The position numbers and the translations under genes were made by a program. Below, one piece after another: positions 32,384 to 44,974 of a DNA stretch of 64,000 nucleotides. The notes below the pieces were generated by a model. That model saw only the letters and a program-made list of their open reading frames with translations. It was not told the origin of the DNA and did no database searches. The stretch lies in NCBI GenBank assembly GCA_047967505.1, contig CM106539.1; one strand, given 5' to 3'. The DNA comes from Dipteris shenzhenensis (taxonomy: Eukaryota; Polypodiophyta; Polypodiopsida; Gleicheniales). The first letter of the stretch is position 1, and each line of letters opens with the position of its first letter.

Positions 32384-33862
32384 CTAATCTATGTTCTCCA
32401 CATCCTCGCTACCTTCCACGCTCCCTTCTGTGCTCCCTTCTGTGCTCCCTTCTACGCCTCCTTCCTCGTCTTCTTCCTCGTCATCTTATGCACGGGCCTG
32501 TAAACAAGGGACAACATATATCAATGTATGAAAAATCAAATCTTTACTTATAATATTGACATTATTTAATTACTTTCAAATACCTCAGGGGCCACTCTAG
32601 TAGCCCGGATATACTGCTCCTCAGTATTCAACCCGTCATGATAGAAATGCCTCCATGTATCTCCTCTACGATGGTGGCGGTGGTAGGCTGTCTCGACAGA
32701 AGTAGGGTATCTGCCCACAATCTCAAGCTGCAAGACGAGACAATTTACGGAGGGATTAGTACAAAGAAACAACCTCCTAATAAACTACATAAGCAATATA
32801 ATTTGAGATCGATACTTACAAATTGGGCCTCCCATGATTCAACACCCACTGCTCCAAAATGCACGCTTCCATATTGCTCCATTTGGATCCTTCGTGCCTC
32901 CACGTGCTACAAACTGGGGTCCTCCCTCACTGACTTCATTGCTTTCTTCCACTCACGCTTGTGAGCGGTGTGGGGCGGGCCCCTTGGTGGTTGACCTCCC
33001 TCGAGCCTGGCAAGCTCCGCTAGTGCCTGCCTCTTAAGCGAAGATCTTTTATTGCCAAGTATCGTAACAATCTTTGACTTGGCCAATTTATCTGTGAACT
33101 GGTGATTGGGGCATTAGGATACCTAGAGTGAACAGCATCAAGGGTCTCATCAGCCAACCTCTTTGGCTGGTCTTTGAAGTGGATAAAGCAATCTCTGTAA
33201 TGGTTAGCAATTACAGAGCGCATGAAGGCCATGATGGCCTTCCCCCGCGCATCCATCAAGATGCCTCCTATCTGAGTGATGTCATAGAATATCGTACCAT
33301 CACCCCGAGGCACGTCTATATCATCTGAATCATCATCGTCCCCATTGCCACCCCTCCCAAAGCACTATACCATGCATCCCCCACGGCTCTCCCTACTACT
33401 ACGCCTGCTACCGTGTTGTGTCGAGCTAGTACGCTGGCCACTCATAGCTGGAGATTGCACGGGACTACATTGACCACTCGTAGCTAGAGAACTGAGTCTC
33501 GACTGCACAGGAGTATGCCGACGGCTCTGCGAGATAGAAGGACCTCCTAACGACATGGGAGAAGGGGCATAAGATGGCATGGCAGAAGGGGCATAAGATG
33601 GCATGGGGAAAGGGGCATAAGATGGCATGGGAGATGGGCCTGTGTTGTGTAGCCAGCTGGGCTGTGCTGACTTCGCTGGGGTGATCTCAACTGATGTGGG
33701 GTGGTTTGGAGTCTATAGTGCTGACTCCTCGGGGGTGTTTAGAGTACCGGTCATATACCCGTATAACTCCGCAGGACTAGGAGGGTGCCCTAAAAGGTTA
33801 TATAAGTCCCTAAAAATAGAATCCCAGAGATCAGGTGAGCCCGAAGCGCTTCCTGGCCACAT
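32384..33862 (-). pseudogene. CACTA ORF1, copy L
   Basis: Starts at MWPGSASGSPDLWDSIFRDL (33862) and has LYNLLGHPPSPAELYGYMTG, a MPSYAP-repeat segment (33640-33560), SRRHTPVQSRLSSLATSGQ, then GDGTIFYDITQIGGILMDAR, MAFMRSVIANHYRDCFIHF and RLADETLDAVHSRYPNAP. A second exon (32727-32584) gives LEIVGRYPTSVETAYHRHHR and WRHFYHDGLNTEEQYIRAT; a third is acidic and ends VENID (32384). Several stops (after SAL, after GGCMV, TAA in exon 3) and a frameshift near 33080 inactivate it. The protein family is the same as in copy R; probable transposon accessory or DNA-binding role, inferred from context. Confidence 0.8.
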
Positions 33863-34218
33863 GATGAACTCGAAAAAAGAAAAAAAGACGATTACTGATG
33901 AGATGAGAAGAAAGGGGAAGGAAAGAGAGGATTCCTATCGGAGCACATCTATAGACGCGTCTGATTAGCATGTCTATTTTTGCATATAACAGTGTGTCTA
34001 TAGATGCGGGTGTCTATGTCTGCAAACAGGCTAGACGCGCATCTAGACACGCTTGTAGATGCGGTTTTAGATGCGCTTTGAGATGCACCTATAGACGCGC
34101 TCCGACAGATGGACTTTTTTAAAAAGTAGAAAAGGACATGCGCCCAATACTCAAACGTAACATTGATACCCAAATCATGTGTTTTTTGGATACGAGAAAG
34201 TATAAATCCAAAGAGCCT

Positions 34219-36446
34219 AAACCCACCTTCAACTCTTAATTGCATCTATTGTTCAAGTCTCACTACATCGGGTTACCATGCATGTCCTGTTTGTGGTCCT
34301 TCGCTAGTTGCCTCACAGGCAGACGCATTGAATAAGGTCATCTATGAGAATCACCATCGATTTCTCCCACCTGATCATCCTAGATATGTTGCCCCTTGGA
34401 ATGAAGTCCTCCCACAATCACTCACCGTGGGAGATTGGATGAGGATTTGGGACAGTTCCATGACTCCTCCACCACTTGGCATGTGCCGGTAAGGGTTTGT
34501 AACTATTGTGTGCTATATTGGCTGGAAATAAAGATTGCCCGCTAACACCAACTTTTGTTTAGATACTCCATCTTTTATCATTTACCATATTGGTCCCACC
34601 TCAAGATCAATCACCTGCTTGATCCCATACATATCTTCAAGAATGTGGCATCTACCATTTGGGAGCATTTGAATGGGACACGAGATTCTATAGGCATAAG
34701 GGAGGATCTACATACCACAGGGAGGATGCGTGAAGCTTGGCCACAAGAGAGACCAAATGGGCGTGTTTTTTAACCTCGTACATCGTGGATGTTATCAAAG
34801 CTAGAGATGGCGATGGTGAAGCATGCTATTACTACAATTCGTACTCCCACTGGATGCATGAGGTGTTTGAAGGGAGCCTTTACAAAGACAAGAAAAGAGG
34901 TGTAGAGCAATTATATGGCTTGAAATCTCATGATTGGCACAAGATGCTCCAAGTAAGTATTTTATGTGCATAATATCTTTTTCCTTTCAAATTTGTGAGT
35001 GAATAATTATAAGCAACTAATCAACCACCTCCTCGTGGGTTCAGTTCATACTACCTACTAGCATTTCACGTAGTGCATCTATGACACTCCAATTTTGTAT
35101 ATGAAATATTTTGGAATATATATCACAGATAGTGTTCAAAAAGTATGGTTTTGATGTTTTGAAGGTTTTGGGAAAGTTTGGTGTTGGTCAAAAAATTTTG
35201 ATTTTTGTCCGTTATGGTGTCGGCTAGATTTTGAGTTGGTTAGAGAAATAATTTGAAGAAACTTTGTATGAGAAAGTTTTGGATCTTGTTGAGTAGAAAA
35301 AATTTGTCCTTGTGAAAAATTTGTGGTTCACTCGTCTGTAGTATGGAGGTCAAAAGTGGCTAACAAAGTGGTTTTGAGCTAAAAGTGCATCTAGATTTCC
35401 GTGTCGAGTTGCAGGCATTAGACGGAGGTCGAGATGGAAGAATTAGCCATGAAAGGTCTGATGAAAAGGGAAAGAAGAGGGTCCGATCTTCGAGATGAGC
35501 TATTGAGCTTGTCCATTGGATCTACGAGGTAGTCGTGGTGATGCACTTCTAATTATGAATAGGCAAAGGATGTGGCACCCTAAACCCACCTTCAACTCTT
35601 AATTGCATCTATTGTTCAGGTCTCACTACATCGAGTTACCATGCATGCCTTGTTTGTGGTCCTTTGCTAGTTGCCTCACGGGCAGACGCATTGAATAAGG
35701 TCATCTATGAGAATCACCATCGATTTCTCCCACCTGATCATCCTAGATATGTTGCCCCTTGGAATGAAGTCCTCCCACAATCACTCACCACGGGAGATTA
35801 GATGAGAATTTGGGACGGTTCCATGACTCCTCCACCACTTGGCATGAGCTCGTAAGGGCTTATAACTATTGTGTGCTACATTGGCTGGAAATAAAGATTG
35901 CCCGCTAACACTTTATTTTGTTTAGATACTCCATCTTTTATCATTTACCATATTGGTCCTAGCTCAAGATCAATCACCCGCTTGATCCCATGCATATCTT
36001 CAAGAATGTGGCATCTACCATTTGGGAGCATTTGAATAGGATACAAAATTCCATAGGCATAAGGGAGGATCTACGTACCATAGGGAGGATGCGTGAAGCT
36101 TCACCACAAGAGAGACCAAATGGGCGTGTCTTTTTTACCTCGTGCACCGTGGAGGTTATCAAAGCTAGAGATGGTGGTAGTGAAGCGCACTATTACTACA
36201 ATTCGTACTCCCACTGGATGCATGAGGTGTTTGAAGGGAGCCTTTACAAAGAGCAAGAAAAGAGGTGTAAAGCAATTATATGGCTTGAAATCTCATGATT
36301 GGCACACGATGCTCCAAGTAAGTATTTTATGTGCATAATATCTTTTTCCTTTCAAATTTGTGAGTGAATAATTATAAGCAACTAATCAACCACCTCCTCG
36401 TGGGTTCAGTTCATAATACCTACTAGCATTTCATGTAGTGCATCAA
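34219..36446 (+). repeat. ~860 bp direct duplication inside TNP2 of copy L
   Basis: 34219-35074 is repeated at 35577-36446 with a 1356 bp offset and some percent divergence. The ~500 bp between them (35075-35576) includes intron sequence also present in copy R (GAATAGGCAAAGGATGTGGC). Confidence 0.9.
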
Positions 36447-38109
36447 AGGACATGAAAGATTGTATTTACAGGATGAGCAAGCATGATACAAAATATGATG
36501 CGTATGAATACTCCATGCAAGGTGTTCATATTGCTAATATGTACTATTTCATTTCTAGGTATGTGAGCTCAAAGGAAATAGATCCCACCATGCTTGAGAA
36601 TGCTCGAGTTATGTCAGTGGAGCGAGGTGGTTTGTTTAGTGGAGAAGACATTTCCACGTTCTATTCTCACAAGCCAACTACATCTTATAGTGCATTTGGT
36701 GGATGAGATTGCTATATGCGGTACTACATGCACGATGGTTGTTCTTCCTCGAGCGCTTCATGAAGACCTTGAAGGGCTTCATGAGACAAAATGCAAGACC
36801 CGTAGGTAGCATGGCCGAGGGCTGGTTGGTACAAGAGTCACTTGTATATATTTCTGAGTTTCTTATTGATGTGGATAGCTCTCTCCCACAAATATGGAGA
36901 GATGATGAAGACCTAAGGATGACCTCTATTGTGCCTCAAGGGAAAGGATGCAACAAAGTAATAGACATGGAGTTGCATAATAGTATCAACCTCTACTACG
37001 TGCTTAATAGTGATGTGATGAAAAGATGGGTGACAAGATACAAGGATGCAAAGGCAAGAAGACAAGAAAAAAGGGTCCTCTTTTGTACACATCACGGATC
37101 TCGTGTGCCATACCCTCAGTATTTAAGAGCACTTCCAAAGGATATTCATGTGGATTGGCTACTTGATGAAATGGAGAAAGCAGAGAAAGACGAGGGGATG
37201 CATATCACAATGGAAGAATGGGAGTATGCTAGGGGATGCATGAGCAAGGTCAGTATATAGAATGTTATGCATAAGTTAAGAGCTTTCAATAATTTAGATT
37301 GCTTATTTAATTGATTTTTTATTGGTGTAGTGCACTATGTTCAATGCTATATGGTGTGAGGGCAAGCATTTTCGAACACAACGGATTGATGATAAGAGAA
37401 ACACACAAGATTGCGGCGTCATTGCTAGGTTTGAGGGAGCCAATGGAGCCATGGATGATTATTGTGGCATAATCCAAGATATTATTAAGCTTGACTTTCG
37501 ACACTTCTTTGTGTATGTTTTGGATGTAAAGTGGTTTAAGGACATGGTAGAAAGAGTCCCTAATGCAACAATCAAATGCCATGCAAGTGGCTTGGTAACT
37601 ATTGACTCCACAAAGTTTTGGCAAAGTAGGAAGGACACACTAGTACTACCACAACAATGTGAACAGGTACTCTGCACACATATAAAAATAGTCGCTTTAA
37701 TACCTTCGATGCAAGGAAAATAACATGATTGTATTTGTGTTTGAATTAGGTTGTCTATTAACCAATGGTGGATCATAATAGATGGTGGCATGTCATACCT
37801 ATTATGCCACATTCCAAAGTGATGTATAGTACATTTACTAATATGGAGCGTATGGAGGATGATCATGGCCATGGAGGTGATGATGACCGTGATACAAGAG
37901 AGGAAGATGATCATGAGATAGGAGATACAGATATTGAGGCCATTATCCGTGAGGACAAGCCTACCATTGGTGATTCTGATTTCGATGAGCACATGAGTAG
38001 CACAAGTAGTGGTGGGTTGAATGTATTTGTAGATCTAAACACTTGTTTGGATTTTGAAGTAGATAGTTTGGCAAGGGTTGATCTCATTGAGGATGAAATT
38101 GAACCGTAG
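34247..38109 (+). pseudogene. CACTA TNP2 transposase, copy L, lacking exons 1-3
   Basis: Begins directly with exon 4 (TTSGYHACPVCGPSLVAS, 34255; ends GMCR at a GTAAGG donor). Exon 5 has YSIFYHLPYWSHLKINHLLD and HIFKNVASTIWEHLNGTRD. Exons 4-5 are then duplicated (second copy 35577-36446). Next come MSKHDTKYDAYEYSMQGVHI (36468), then HLIVHLVDEIAICG and, one frame over, ARWLFFLERFMKTLKGFMRQ, ARPVGSMAEGWLVQESLVYI (DUF4218, 36.69-36.87 kb), ARGCMSK at 37250, the DUF4216 exon (37331-37666: DDYCGIIQDIIKLDFRHFFV, VKWFKDMVER, LPQQCEQ) and a final exon (37750-38109) with a CAA to TAA stop and an acidic tail ending EDEIEP. The Transposase_21 part is absent, so it cannot make a working transposase. Confidence 0.85.
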
Positions 38110-38544
38110 CCCATCATTGATATTGGCAAAACTATTTTACATATTGTCTCATTCTCCTCACCTCACTTAATTCTTGTATATGTGGGCTTGCAAAAAAGCA
38201 TTGATGTTTTTGTTAAAATTATGTGCTTCGGCAATCATGGGCAATGTTTGGAAAGCAATGATGTATATTAAAATCCCACTTTCTGTATTCTCTATTTTGC
38301 ATCCAAATATGCATCTAAATACGTGTCTAATTCCCAGTGTAAACATGCTAATAGATGTGCTAATACACGCGTAAATAGACGCGCTGATAAACGCAATGTT
38401 AGATGGGCTCGTATTTTCTCACTGTAGACGCACAAATAGACGTGTTATTACACGCGCAAATAGACGAGCTGTTAGACACGCTATTAAATGCACCCATAAT
38501 TTCTCTATTCAAGCAACGCCTATAGACACACTTGCTATTTTGCG

Positions 38545-39505
38545 TGTTTGCTATCAAAAGCGCATGCTAAAGATGGTGAAAAGCACACGCACGCTTTTTG
38601 AGGAAAGTTGATTTTGGCCGATTTTGGGGGCTTTTGGTCGCTCTTTTTGGAGTCGTGAAAGGCTATAAAAGAAGAGGAGATTATGAGAAGGAGAACACAC
38701 AATCCGAATGCACACATATCGAGGCTGCGCTAAAGAGAAGAGAAGGCATGCATATCGAGGCTACGCGAAAGAGATTTCGTACACGTTTGCTATCAAAAGC
38801 GCACGCTAAAGACACGTCGAGATTTCGTACGCGTTTGCTATCAAAAGCACACGCTAAAGATGGTGAAAAGCACATGCACGTTTTTCAAGAAAAGCTAATT
38901 TTGGTCGATTTTGGGGGCTTTTGGCCGCTCTTTTTGGAGTCATAAAAGGCTATAAAAGAAGAGGAGATCATGAGAAGGAGAACACACAATCCAATGCACG
39001 CATATCGAGGCTGTGCCAAAGAGAAGAGAAGGCACGCATATCGAGGCTACGCGAAAGAGAAGAGAAGGCACGCATATCGAGGCTACATGAAAGAGAAAAG
39101 GCATGCATATCGAGGCTGTGTGAAAGAGAAGAGAAGGCATGCATATCGAGGTTGCGCGAGCGAAGAGAAGGCACGCATATCGAGGCGCTACAAAAGTGAC
39201 AATAGCGCACACGAATTGAGGCAGCGCAAAGAAGAAGATAAGATCAAGATATTTTGAGAGTGAGAGTGAGAGTGTGATTGAGATTTGATCATTCGATCAT
39301 CTGATTTGAACATCTTCATGCGAGTGAGAGTGAGAGTGACATAGCTCGGGGGTGGACGGGTGGTATCCAGCTCCTTCATGGAGTGATTCTTCTCCAAAAT
39401 TATTGTAAAGGCTCATCAGTTTGATTCATACTGCAATCTCTCTTCTTGTTCATTTGTGATTATTATCTTGCTACAATTTTGATCATGATTATGAAAGAAA
39501 GGTGC
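38545..39505 (+). repeat. LTR-like region with ~295 bp and ~36 bp tandem repeats
   Basis: A block with GATTTTGGGGGCTTTTGG, GGCTATAAAAGAAGAGGAGA and GAGAACACACAATCC is present twice (about 38575-38735 and 38870-39005). From 39000 to 39190 six ~33-36 bp units read CACGCATATCGAGGCTACGC then GAAAGAGAAGAGAAGG. The TATAAAAG sites (38663 and 38953) and the following PBS suggest the 5-prime LTR of the downstream gypsy element, but no 3-prime LTR remains for comparison. Confidence 0.65.
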
Positions 39506-39507
39506 AT

Positions 39508-39522
39508 GACAAGTGTATCAGA
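39508..39522 (+). promoter_or_regulatory. Primer binding site candidate (initiator tRNA-Met type)
   Basis: GTGTATCAGAGCGCGG resembles the common plant PBS TGGTATCAGAGC with one base missing, and lies a few bases ahead of the Gag start codon. Confidence 0.6.
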
Positions 39523-39533
39523 GCGCGGTTTCG

Positions 39534-41195
39534 ATGGCAGACAACGAGGCAATTATGAAGAATCTAGAAGAACAAGATTCATTGATTCGAAGGCTAACCA
39601 TGGAATTAAACAGATTGTCCAAAGGAAAAGGCATAGTGGATGATGGAGCTAGTGGTGGTGCTACTGGCAGAAATTTAGAAGATGAAGAGGTCTATGTCGA
39701 GTTTGGTGCCGGGGTACCGAGCCAAAGGAGACAAAGAGGTGAGGAAGATGTTGCCAAATCTGCTCTTTTGCAAGTTTTTAAGCAAGCGAAACTCTCCGAA
39801 TTTGATGGTGAGAAGAAGACCGGGGAAGATTTGGAAGCGTGGCTTGAAGAACTTGAAGATTTCTTTGCTCTATGAGAGTTTGATGAAGCGGGAAAGGCTA
39901 AGATCGCGGCACTACAGTTACGTGGAGTTGCAAAACTATGGTGGAAATTGCATGTGCAAATCTGACAATGTCAAGATCAACCCATCACATGGGTTGAATT
40001 CAGAACTGCAGCTGAAAAGAGGTATTGTTCTTCACATTATTATATGGAAAAGAAGATGGAGTTCTATAATTTTAAGCAAGTACAAGAGCGAAAACATAAT
40101 CTCTCTGTGGATGAGTATAAAGAGAAGTTCCTTCGATTACATAAGTATGCACCCGAGGTCACAGGTGAAGCTCTTACTCACAAATTTGTGGAAGGGCTTA
40201 AGGAAGATCTTTTATATATGATGAAAGGAACAGGATCAAGTGATTTCTTGGATGCTGTGGCTAAGGCCGAAAACTTTGAAAAGATGGAAGAATATAACCT
40301 AAGAAAGATAGCAAAATCAAAGTTCATTCCAACAGGTCATCCTTTTCAAGGGTCACAAGGTTCAGGTATGCCTCAACGAAAACCTGATGATTCGAATATG
40401 CCTAGATTTCAAGAGAGGAGTAGCCAACCTAGGTACAACCAAGTGGGAAGGCCAAACTTTAATAACCGAAGTAAGAATCAGAATCAGAATCAAAATCAAA
40501 ATCAAAATCAAAGAAATAAAGGAGTTTCAAATCAAAAAACCCAAGAAAACGCACCTTGGAAAAGTGATCTAGAGTTTATTGAACGGGCAAGAAGATTGGG
40601 ATTATGTTTCCGATGTGGTGAGCAAGGTCACTAAACATTTGAGTGCCCGAATAAAGCAAAATTTATGAAAGGACCAATGATGGGAGAAAAGACGAGTCAG
40701 ACGAATCCAACCATCGATGAAGGGGGGGACAAAGGTAAGTGCTTCGAACCTATGAGATGTATGGTATCTTCCACAACTCATATGCATGCGTTTGTGATTA
40801 AAGTGATGGGGAAATTTGGGAATCAAAACATAAGTTCTCTTATTGACTCTGGTAGCACTCATTGTTTTATATCCCCGAAATTCCTCAAGGCTCTAAACGT
40901 AGAAATTAGGGATCAAGTCAGAAGACTAGTCCAACTTGCTAATGGAAAATTACATTATACTCGAGGGCTTCTAGAAAATATTTCCTTCAGTTTAGCACAG
41001 AGGAAGAGTAAGGGAGATTTTTATGTTATTGAGATGGGGAAGTGTGACGCTATTATTGGAATGGATTGGTTAAATGTAAACAAAGCAGTTATTGATTGTG
41101 GAGAAAGGACTGTTAGTTTCTTAATGAAGATGACAAAGATAAAATTATTCAAGGAGAAGAAAGAGATAGTAAAGCTTCTCTCATATCAGCCATGA
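39534..41195 (+). pseudogene. Ty3/gypsy Gag and protease
   Basis: Gag starts MADNEAIMKNLEEQDSLIRR and continues LSEFDGEKKTGEDLEAWLEE; after a stop at 39874 the next frame has AALQLRGVAKLWWKLHV, YNFKQVQERKHNLSVDEYKE and LTHKFVEGLKEDLLYMM. An NQ repeat (40480-40515) precedes a CCHC knuckle CFRCGEQGH-stop-TFEC, in which a lysine- or tyrosine-type codon is now TAA (40632). The protease part has NISSLIDSGSTHCFISPKFL (40830, the D-S-G active site), LVQLANGK and CDAIIGMDWLNVN. The frame runs to 41195. Encodes the particle protein, RNA binding and polyprotein cleavage. Stops and frameshifts make it inactive. Confidence 0.88.
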
Positions 41196-43243
41196 AATTA
41201 CTGCGAGGAGTAAGACAGGGCTGTGACACATTTCTCGTCTTTGTTGATAAGTTAAAGGAGGAAAGTGAAGATGAGACAGTACCACACTATGTTACAAAAC
41301 TCCTTGAAGAATTTTCAATGTGTTTCCTGATGATTTACCTAGGATGCCACCGCCTAGACATCTTGACCATGCTATAGAGTTAGAACCAGGCACAAGTCCT
41401 TATTGTCGGGCTCCCTATAGATTTAATGTGGATGAACTAAAGGAGTAAAGAAAGGGTTTATAAAGCCTAGCGTTTCTCCTTGGGGTGCTCTAGTCTTATT
41501 TCAAAAGAAAAAGGATGGAACTTATAGGCTTTGCATTGACTATAGAGGATTGAATCGGCATACTATAAAGAATAAGTACCCTCTACCTCACATTGATGAA
41601 TTGTTGACTCAATTGAATGGTGCCACAGTGTTCTCTAAAATTGATTTGCGATCTGGTTACCATCAGATTCGTATCAAGGAGGAGGACAATCCTAAAACTG
41701 CTTTTAGAACTCGCTATGGCCATTATGAATTTACTGTGCTTGCTTTTGGCTTGACCAATGCACCCGCTACCTTCATGTGTCTAATGAATGATGTATTCTG
41801 TGAGTATTTAGATGACTTCATTCTGGTTTTCTTGGACGACATTTTTTTATATTCCAAGAATGGGGAACAACATGAACAACATCTAAGGAAAACACTTGAA
41901 AAGTTATGGGAGCATAATCTTTATGGGAAAAAGAGCAAATGTTTCTTCGCTAAAGACAAGCTTGTGTATTTGGGTCGTGTAATTTCAAAAGATGGTATTC
42001 ATATTGATCCTGACAAAGCAACGCTTATTTTGGAGTGGCCTAGACCAAAAAATGTAAGGGAGGTAAGAGGCTTTATTGGCTTAGCACAATATGAGAGAAA
42101 ACATATCAAAGATTTCTCAAAAATAGCCTCTCCACTTACTGATTTGACAAAACTTGACAAGCAGTTTATATGGACGGAGAAGTGTCAATAAGCTTTTGAT
42201 ACTATAAAAGACAAAGTGGCTGAAAATTGTATTCTCAAGATACCCGATATGGGTAAACCTTTTGTAGTGACATGTGATGCTAGTGGTACCCAACTTGGAT
42301 GTGTACTTTCTCAAGATGGTCATGTAGTGGAATATGAGTCTCGAAAATTAAGGAAGCATGAAGAGAACTATCCCACGCATGATCTCGAATTGGCTGCCGT
42401 TGTTCATGCATTGAAACATTGGAGACACTTTCTACTTGGTGTAAAGTTGGAACTTCAAACGGATCATGAAAGTTTGAAGTACCTCTTCACTCAACCATTA
42501 TTGAATAATAGGCAAAGAGGATGGATGAATCTTCTTTCCGAGTATGACTTTGAGATTAAGTACATTGAGGGAAAGGAGAATACGGTGGTTGATGCTTTAA
42601 GTAGAAGACCTTTCGTGAATGCCATCACCCTTATTCGTTCTGATCTTGCAGAAAACATTAGAAATGAACTTGAACATGATGGCTTTTATGCACCTATTCT
42701 TCAAAAGATTGCTCAAACACCTTGTGAAAAGATTGAAGGAAAGTTTCATTTGGTGAATGGTAATTTATATTGCCATGATAGACTTTGTATACCATATGAT
42801 TCACCTTTGAGATGGAAAATCTTGTATGATTGTCACGATGCTCCATTTTTGGGACATGTTGGATATAAAAAAACATACAGCAAGGTTCGAAAATCAATTT
42901 ATTGGCCTGCACTAAAGCGTGATATTTGTCATTATGTCCAAGAATGCTTACAATGTCAACAAGTGAAGGTGGAACAACATAAAATGCCTAGTAAGATGCA
43001 ACCTTTGGATATACCGTTTAGGAAGTGGGAATCAATATCCATGGATTTCATTACTAAACTATCTACAGCTCGAGGAGGATATGATACCATTTTTGTCGTC
43101 GTTGATCGTCTTACTAAAATGGCACATTTCTTTCCTATGAAAAAGACTGATGGTGCTCTTGAGGTAGCTAAGTTGTTTGTGAAAGAAATTTTTCGATTGC
43201 ATGGGATGCCTAAAAGTATTGTGTTAGATAGGGATTCCAAACT
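41196..43243 (+). pseudogene. Ty3/gypsy reverse transcriptase, RNase H and truncated integrase
   Basis: After frame breaks near 41320 and 41447 (PPRHLDHAIELEPGTSPY), the reverse transcriptase reads [49 protein letters not shown] and [12 protein letters not shown] (41830). RNase H follows a stop at 42189: VVTCDASGTQLGCVLS (Asp), HDLELAAVVHALKHWRHFLL (Glu), LQTDHESLKYL (Asp), VVDALSRRP. Integrase has the HHCC finger (HDAPFLGHVGYKKTYSKV to CLQCQQVK) and the first two core carboxylates (SMDFITKL, VLDRDSK). It ends at 43243, where a CACTA ORF1 fragment is fused, so the last core Glu is lost. Long intact stretches suggest a fairly recent element. Confidence 0.92.
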
Positions 43244-43722
43244 CGGGAGATGTAGACGAGTCAACACACTCACATACCTATAGGACTCCACTTGCTATAG
43301 TTTCAGTCAGGTCCCTTGCCCTCTCATACTCCCACTGCTATTCCTCACTCCGGAAGTGCTCGCACAGCTTCCACTCGCTCTGACTCTGCCACTACCATCA
43401 GTCCTCCATACCCAAGTGAGGACCTCTCCTATCAAATCACGGCTGCTGAGGAGATAATAGAAGATAGAAAGGGCAAAGCAGTGATGGCCACCATGAGATG
43501 GTTGATGAGCCATCAGAGCGGCATTACTACCGATTGGCAGTATTAAGATGACCAAAAGAAGCAGGCGGTCATTGATGAATTAAAACAAAAATACCCTAAC
43601 CTGCCAAATTGGGAGTTTAATGAGAATTATATGCGAGAGCGCATGGGTTTGGTCTTGAAGCATCGTAGATTAACCTTGCATACTTTCATTGCAAAGGGGA
43701 TGGCTAAACCCTGCTGGGGAGA
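43244..43722 (+). pseudogene. CACTA ORF1 fragment, copy 3
   Basis: GGGAGATGTAGACGAGTCAA through GGGGAGACAAAG matches 19047-19550 of ORF1 copy 1. Encoded pieces are SPPYPSEDLSYQIT, EIIEDRKGKAVMATMRWLMS, SGITTDWQY, NLPNWEFNENYMRERMGLVL and KHRRLTL. Both ends are sharp fusions, to gypsy integrase on the left and copia RNase H on the right. Confidence 0.85.
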
Positions 43723-43953
43723 CAAAGTGACAATCAGAGTTGCATGGCAATTGCAAAGAACCCAGTGTTCCATGCGTGGACAAAACACATTGAGATTCAA
43801 TATCACTTTGTACGTGAGCTCATCATGGATGGAGAGGTCAACTTGGTGTACTGTTCGACTACAAAGAATGTTGCAGATATCTTCACGAAGGCTCTTGGAA
43901 GAGACTTGCTGGAGAGGCATCTTCATCGACTTGGCATTGGATCGAAAAAGTAA
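43723..43953 (+). pseudogene. Ty1/copia RNase H, C-terminal end
   Basis: The frame DNQSCMAIAKNPVFHAWTKH, IQYHFVRELIMDG, YCSTTKNVADIFTKALGRDL is the end of a copia RNase H (D of DNQS and D of VADIFTK are catalytic or conserved). It ends RLGIGSKK at 43953. Gag, protease, integrase and reverse transcriptase are absent. Confidence 0.9.
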
Positions 43954-43972
43954 GTTCACTTGCAGGTAGACA

Positions 43973-44642
43973 TTGAGGGGGGATGTTAGATATCAATGCT
44001 CCACTCTCATGTAACTACGTGGGAACCAGTTAACTCTCATGTGTGGCCTGATGGTTGGACGGCTTCAGATAGAGTTGGCACACCACCAACTAGGCTACAT
44101 GCAAGTGCAGGAAGGCCTCCCATGACTGACCGCACTGAGGGTACACTGAGCATTTCCCGAGGCAGCCCACTCTCGGGTTGTGTGGCCCATTTGGAGCCCT
44201 AGATGATCTCAGATGGCTCTGGGCCGAATGGAGACTGTAAGTTAGTTGCTTTATTTTGTGCACCGGTTCTATCGTGTGGTCCGTCGCCTATTTCGGGACC
44301 GACCCCTAGTCGAGCATTTTGGGCAGATTGGGTTAGTCATCCAATTGGGTCCAACTGATTACAAGAGCAAGCACGTGAAGCCCATTTCATCACTAGCTAT
44401 AGCAACCCTGATTCCTTAGCATCCAGCCTCCATCTTCTATTGTTTCCAGCTCGCCATTGAAGCTTCTTTCATAGGAGTGCACGGCTGGGAGGCAGTGCCA
44501 TCTATTGTATCAATTTTACAGTAATCAAATTAATGATTCTCCATACTATCTGTTTTCTCTCTTGCGTACGAGATCCTGTTATCTATTGAGCACAGACATT
44601 GTATTGTTTTCTTACAGGGTGTGCATTCGACATATTATAACA
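43973..44642 (+). repeat. copia polypurine tract and 3-prime LTR (~659 bp)
   Basis: TTGAGGGGGGA (43973-43983) is a typical copia polypurine tract. The LTR starts TGTTAGATATC at 43984; TATAACA at 44636-44642 forms the matching TGTTA..TAACA end. No second LTR is present. Confidence 0.75.
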
Positions 44643-44957
44643 TTGAGTGAGGAGCAAATAAGAGACATTCTGCATACCAAGTCTAAGCTGGATGAAATGC
44701 ATCAGTGCATACTTGCTCAACTTGACTATAGCTAGATGAGGTGCGGAGAGGTGGAGCGGACAGAGGAGAAAGAGGCTATACTAAGTTTCCTACATAGAGT
44801 GTTGGGTGATATACTATATGTTGGATTTCACACCAGATGGGAAATCTGTGTGGGTGAGCATTATTGATTGGGGAAGGTGTCTCCACAGAATTGAGAGCAA
44901 GCTCGAGAAGGTTCAAGCACATGCTCCAAAGATAAGATTTCCTTAGTTTGCACCAGA
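44643..44957. other. No recognisable gene, left flank of copy R
   Basis: Protein-like frames (SEEQIRDILHTKSKLDEMHQ) but no recognisable family. This sequence resumes after copy R at 51407. Confidence 0.4.
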
Positions 44958-44974
44958 CACAACAACACAAAGCA

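Larger units (their letters stand above)
31755..38544. mobile_element. CACTA-family element copy L, CpG-depleted and truncated
   Basis: Homologous to copy R (44958-51406) in inverted orientation: subterminal repeats, ORF1 (minus), central repeats, TNP2 (plus), subterminal repeats. On the right the match to R stops at CTATTTTGCGTG (38544), about 35 bases short of the terminus, where LTR-like sequence of the neighbouring gypsy element begins. The left end is also degraded; homology starts near 31755. Most AGACGCG words of R appear as AGACACG, AGATGCG or AGACACA. Confidence 0.85.
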
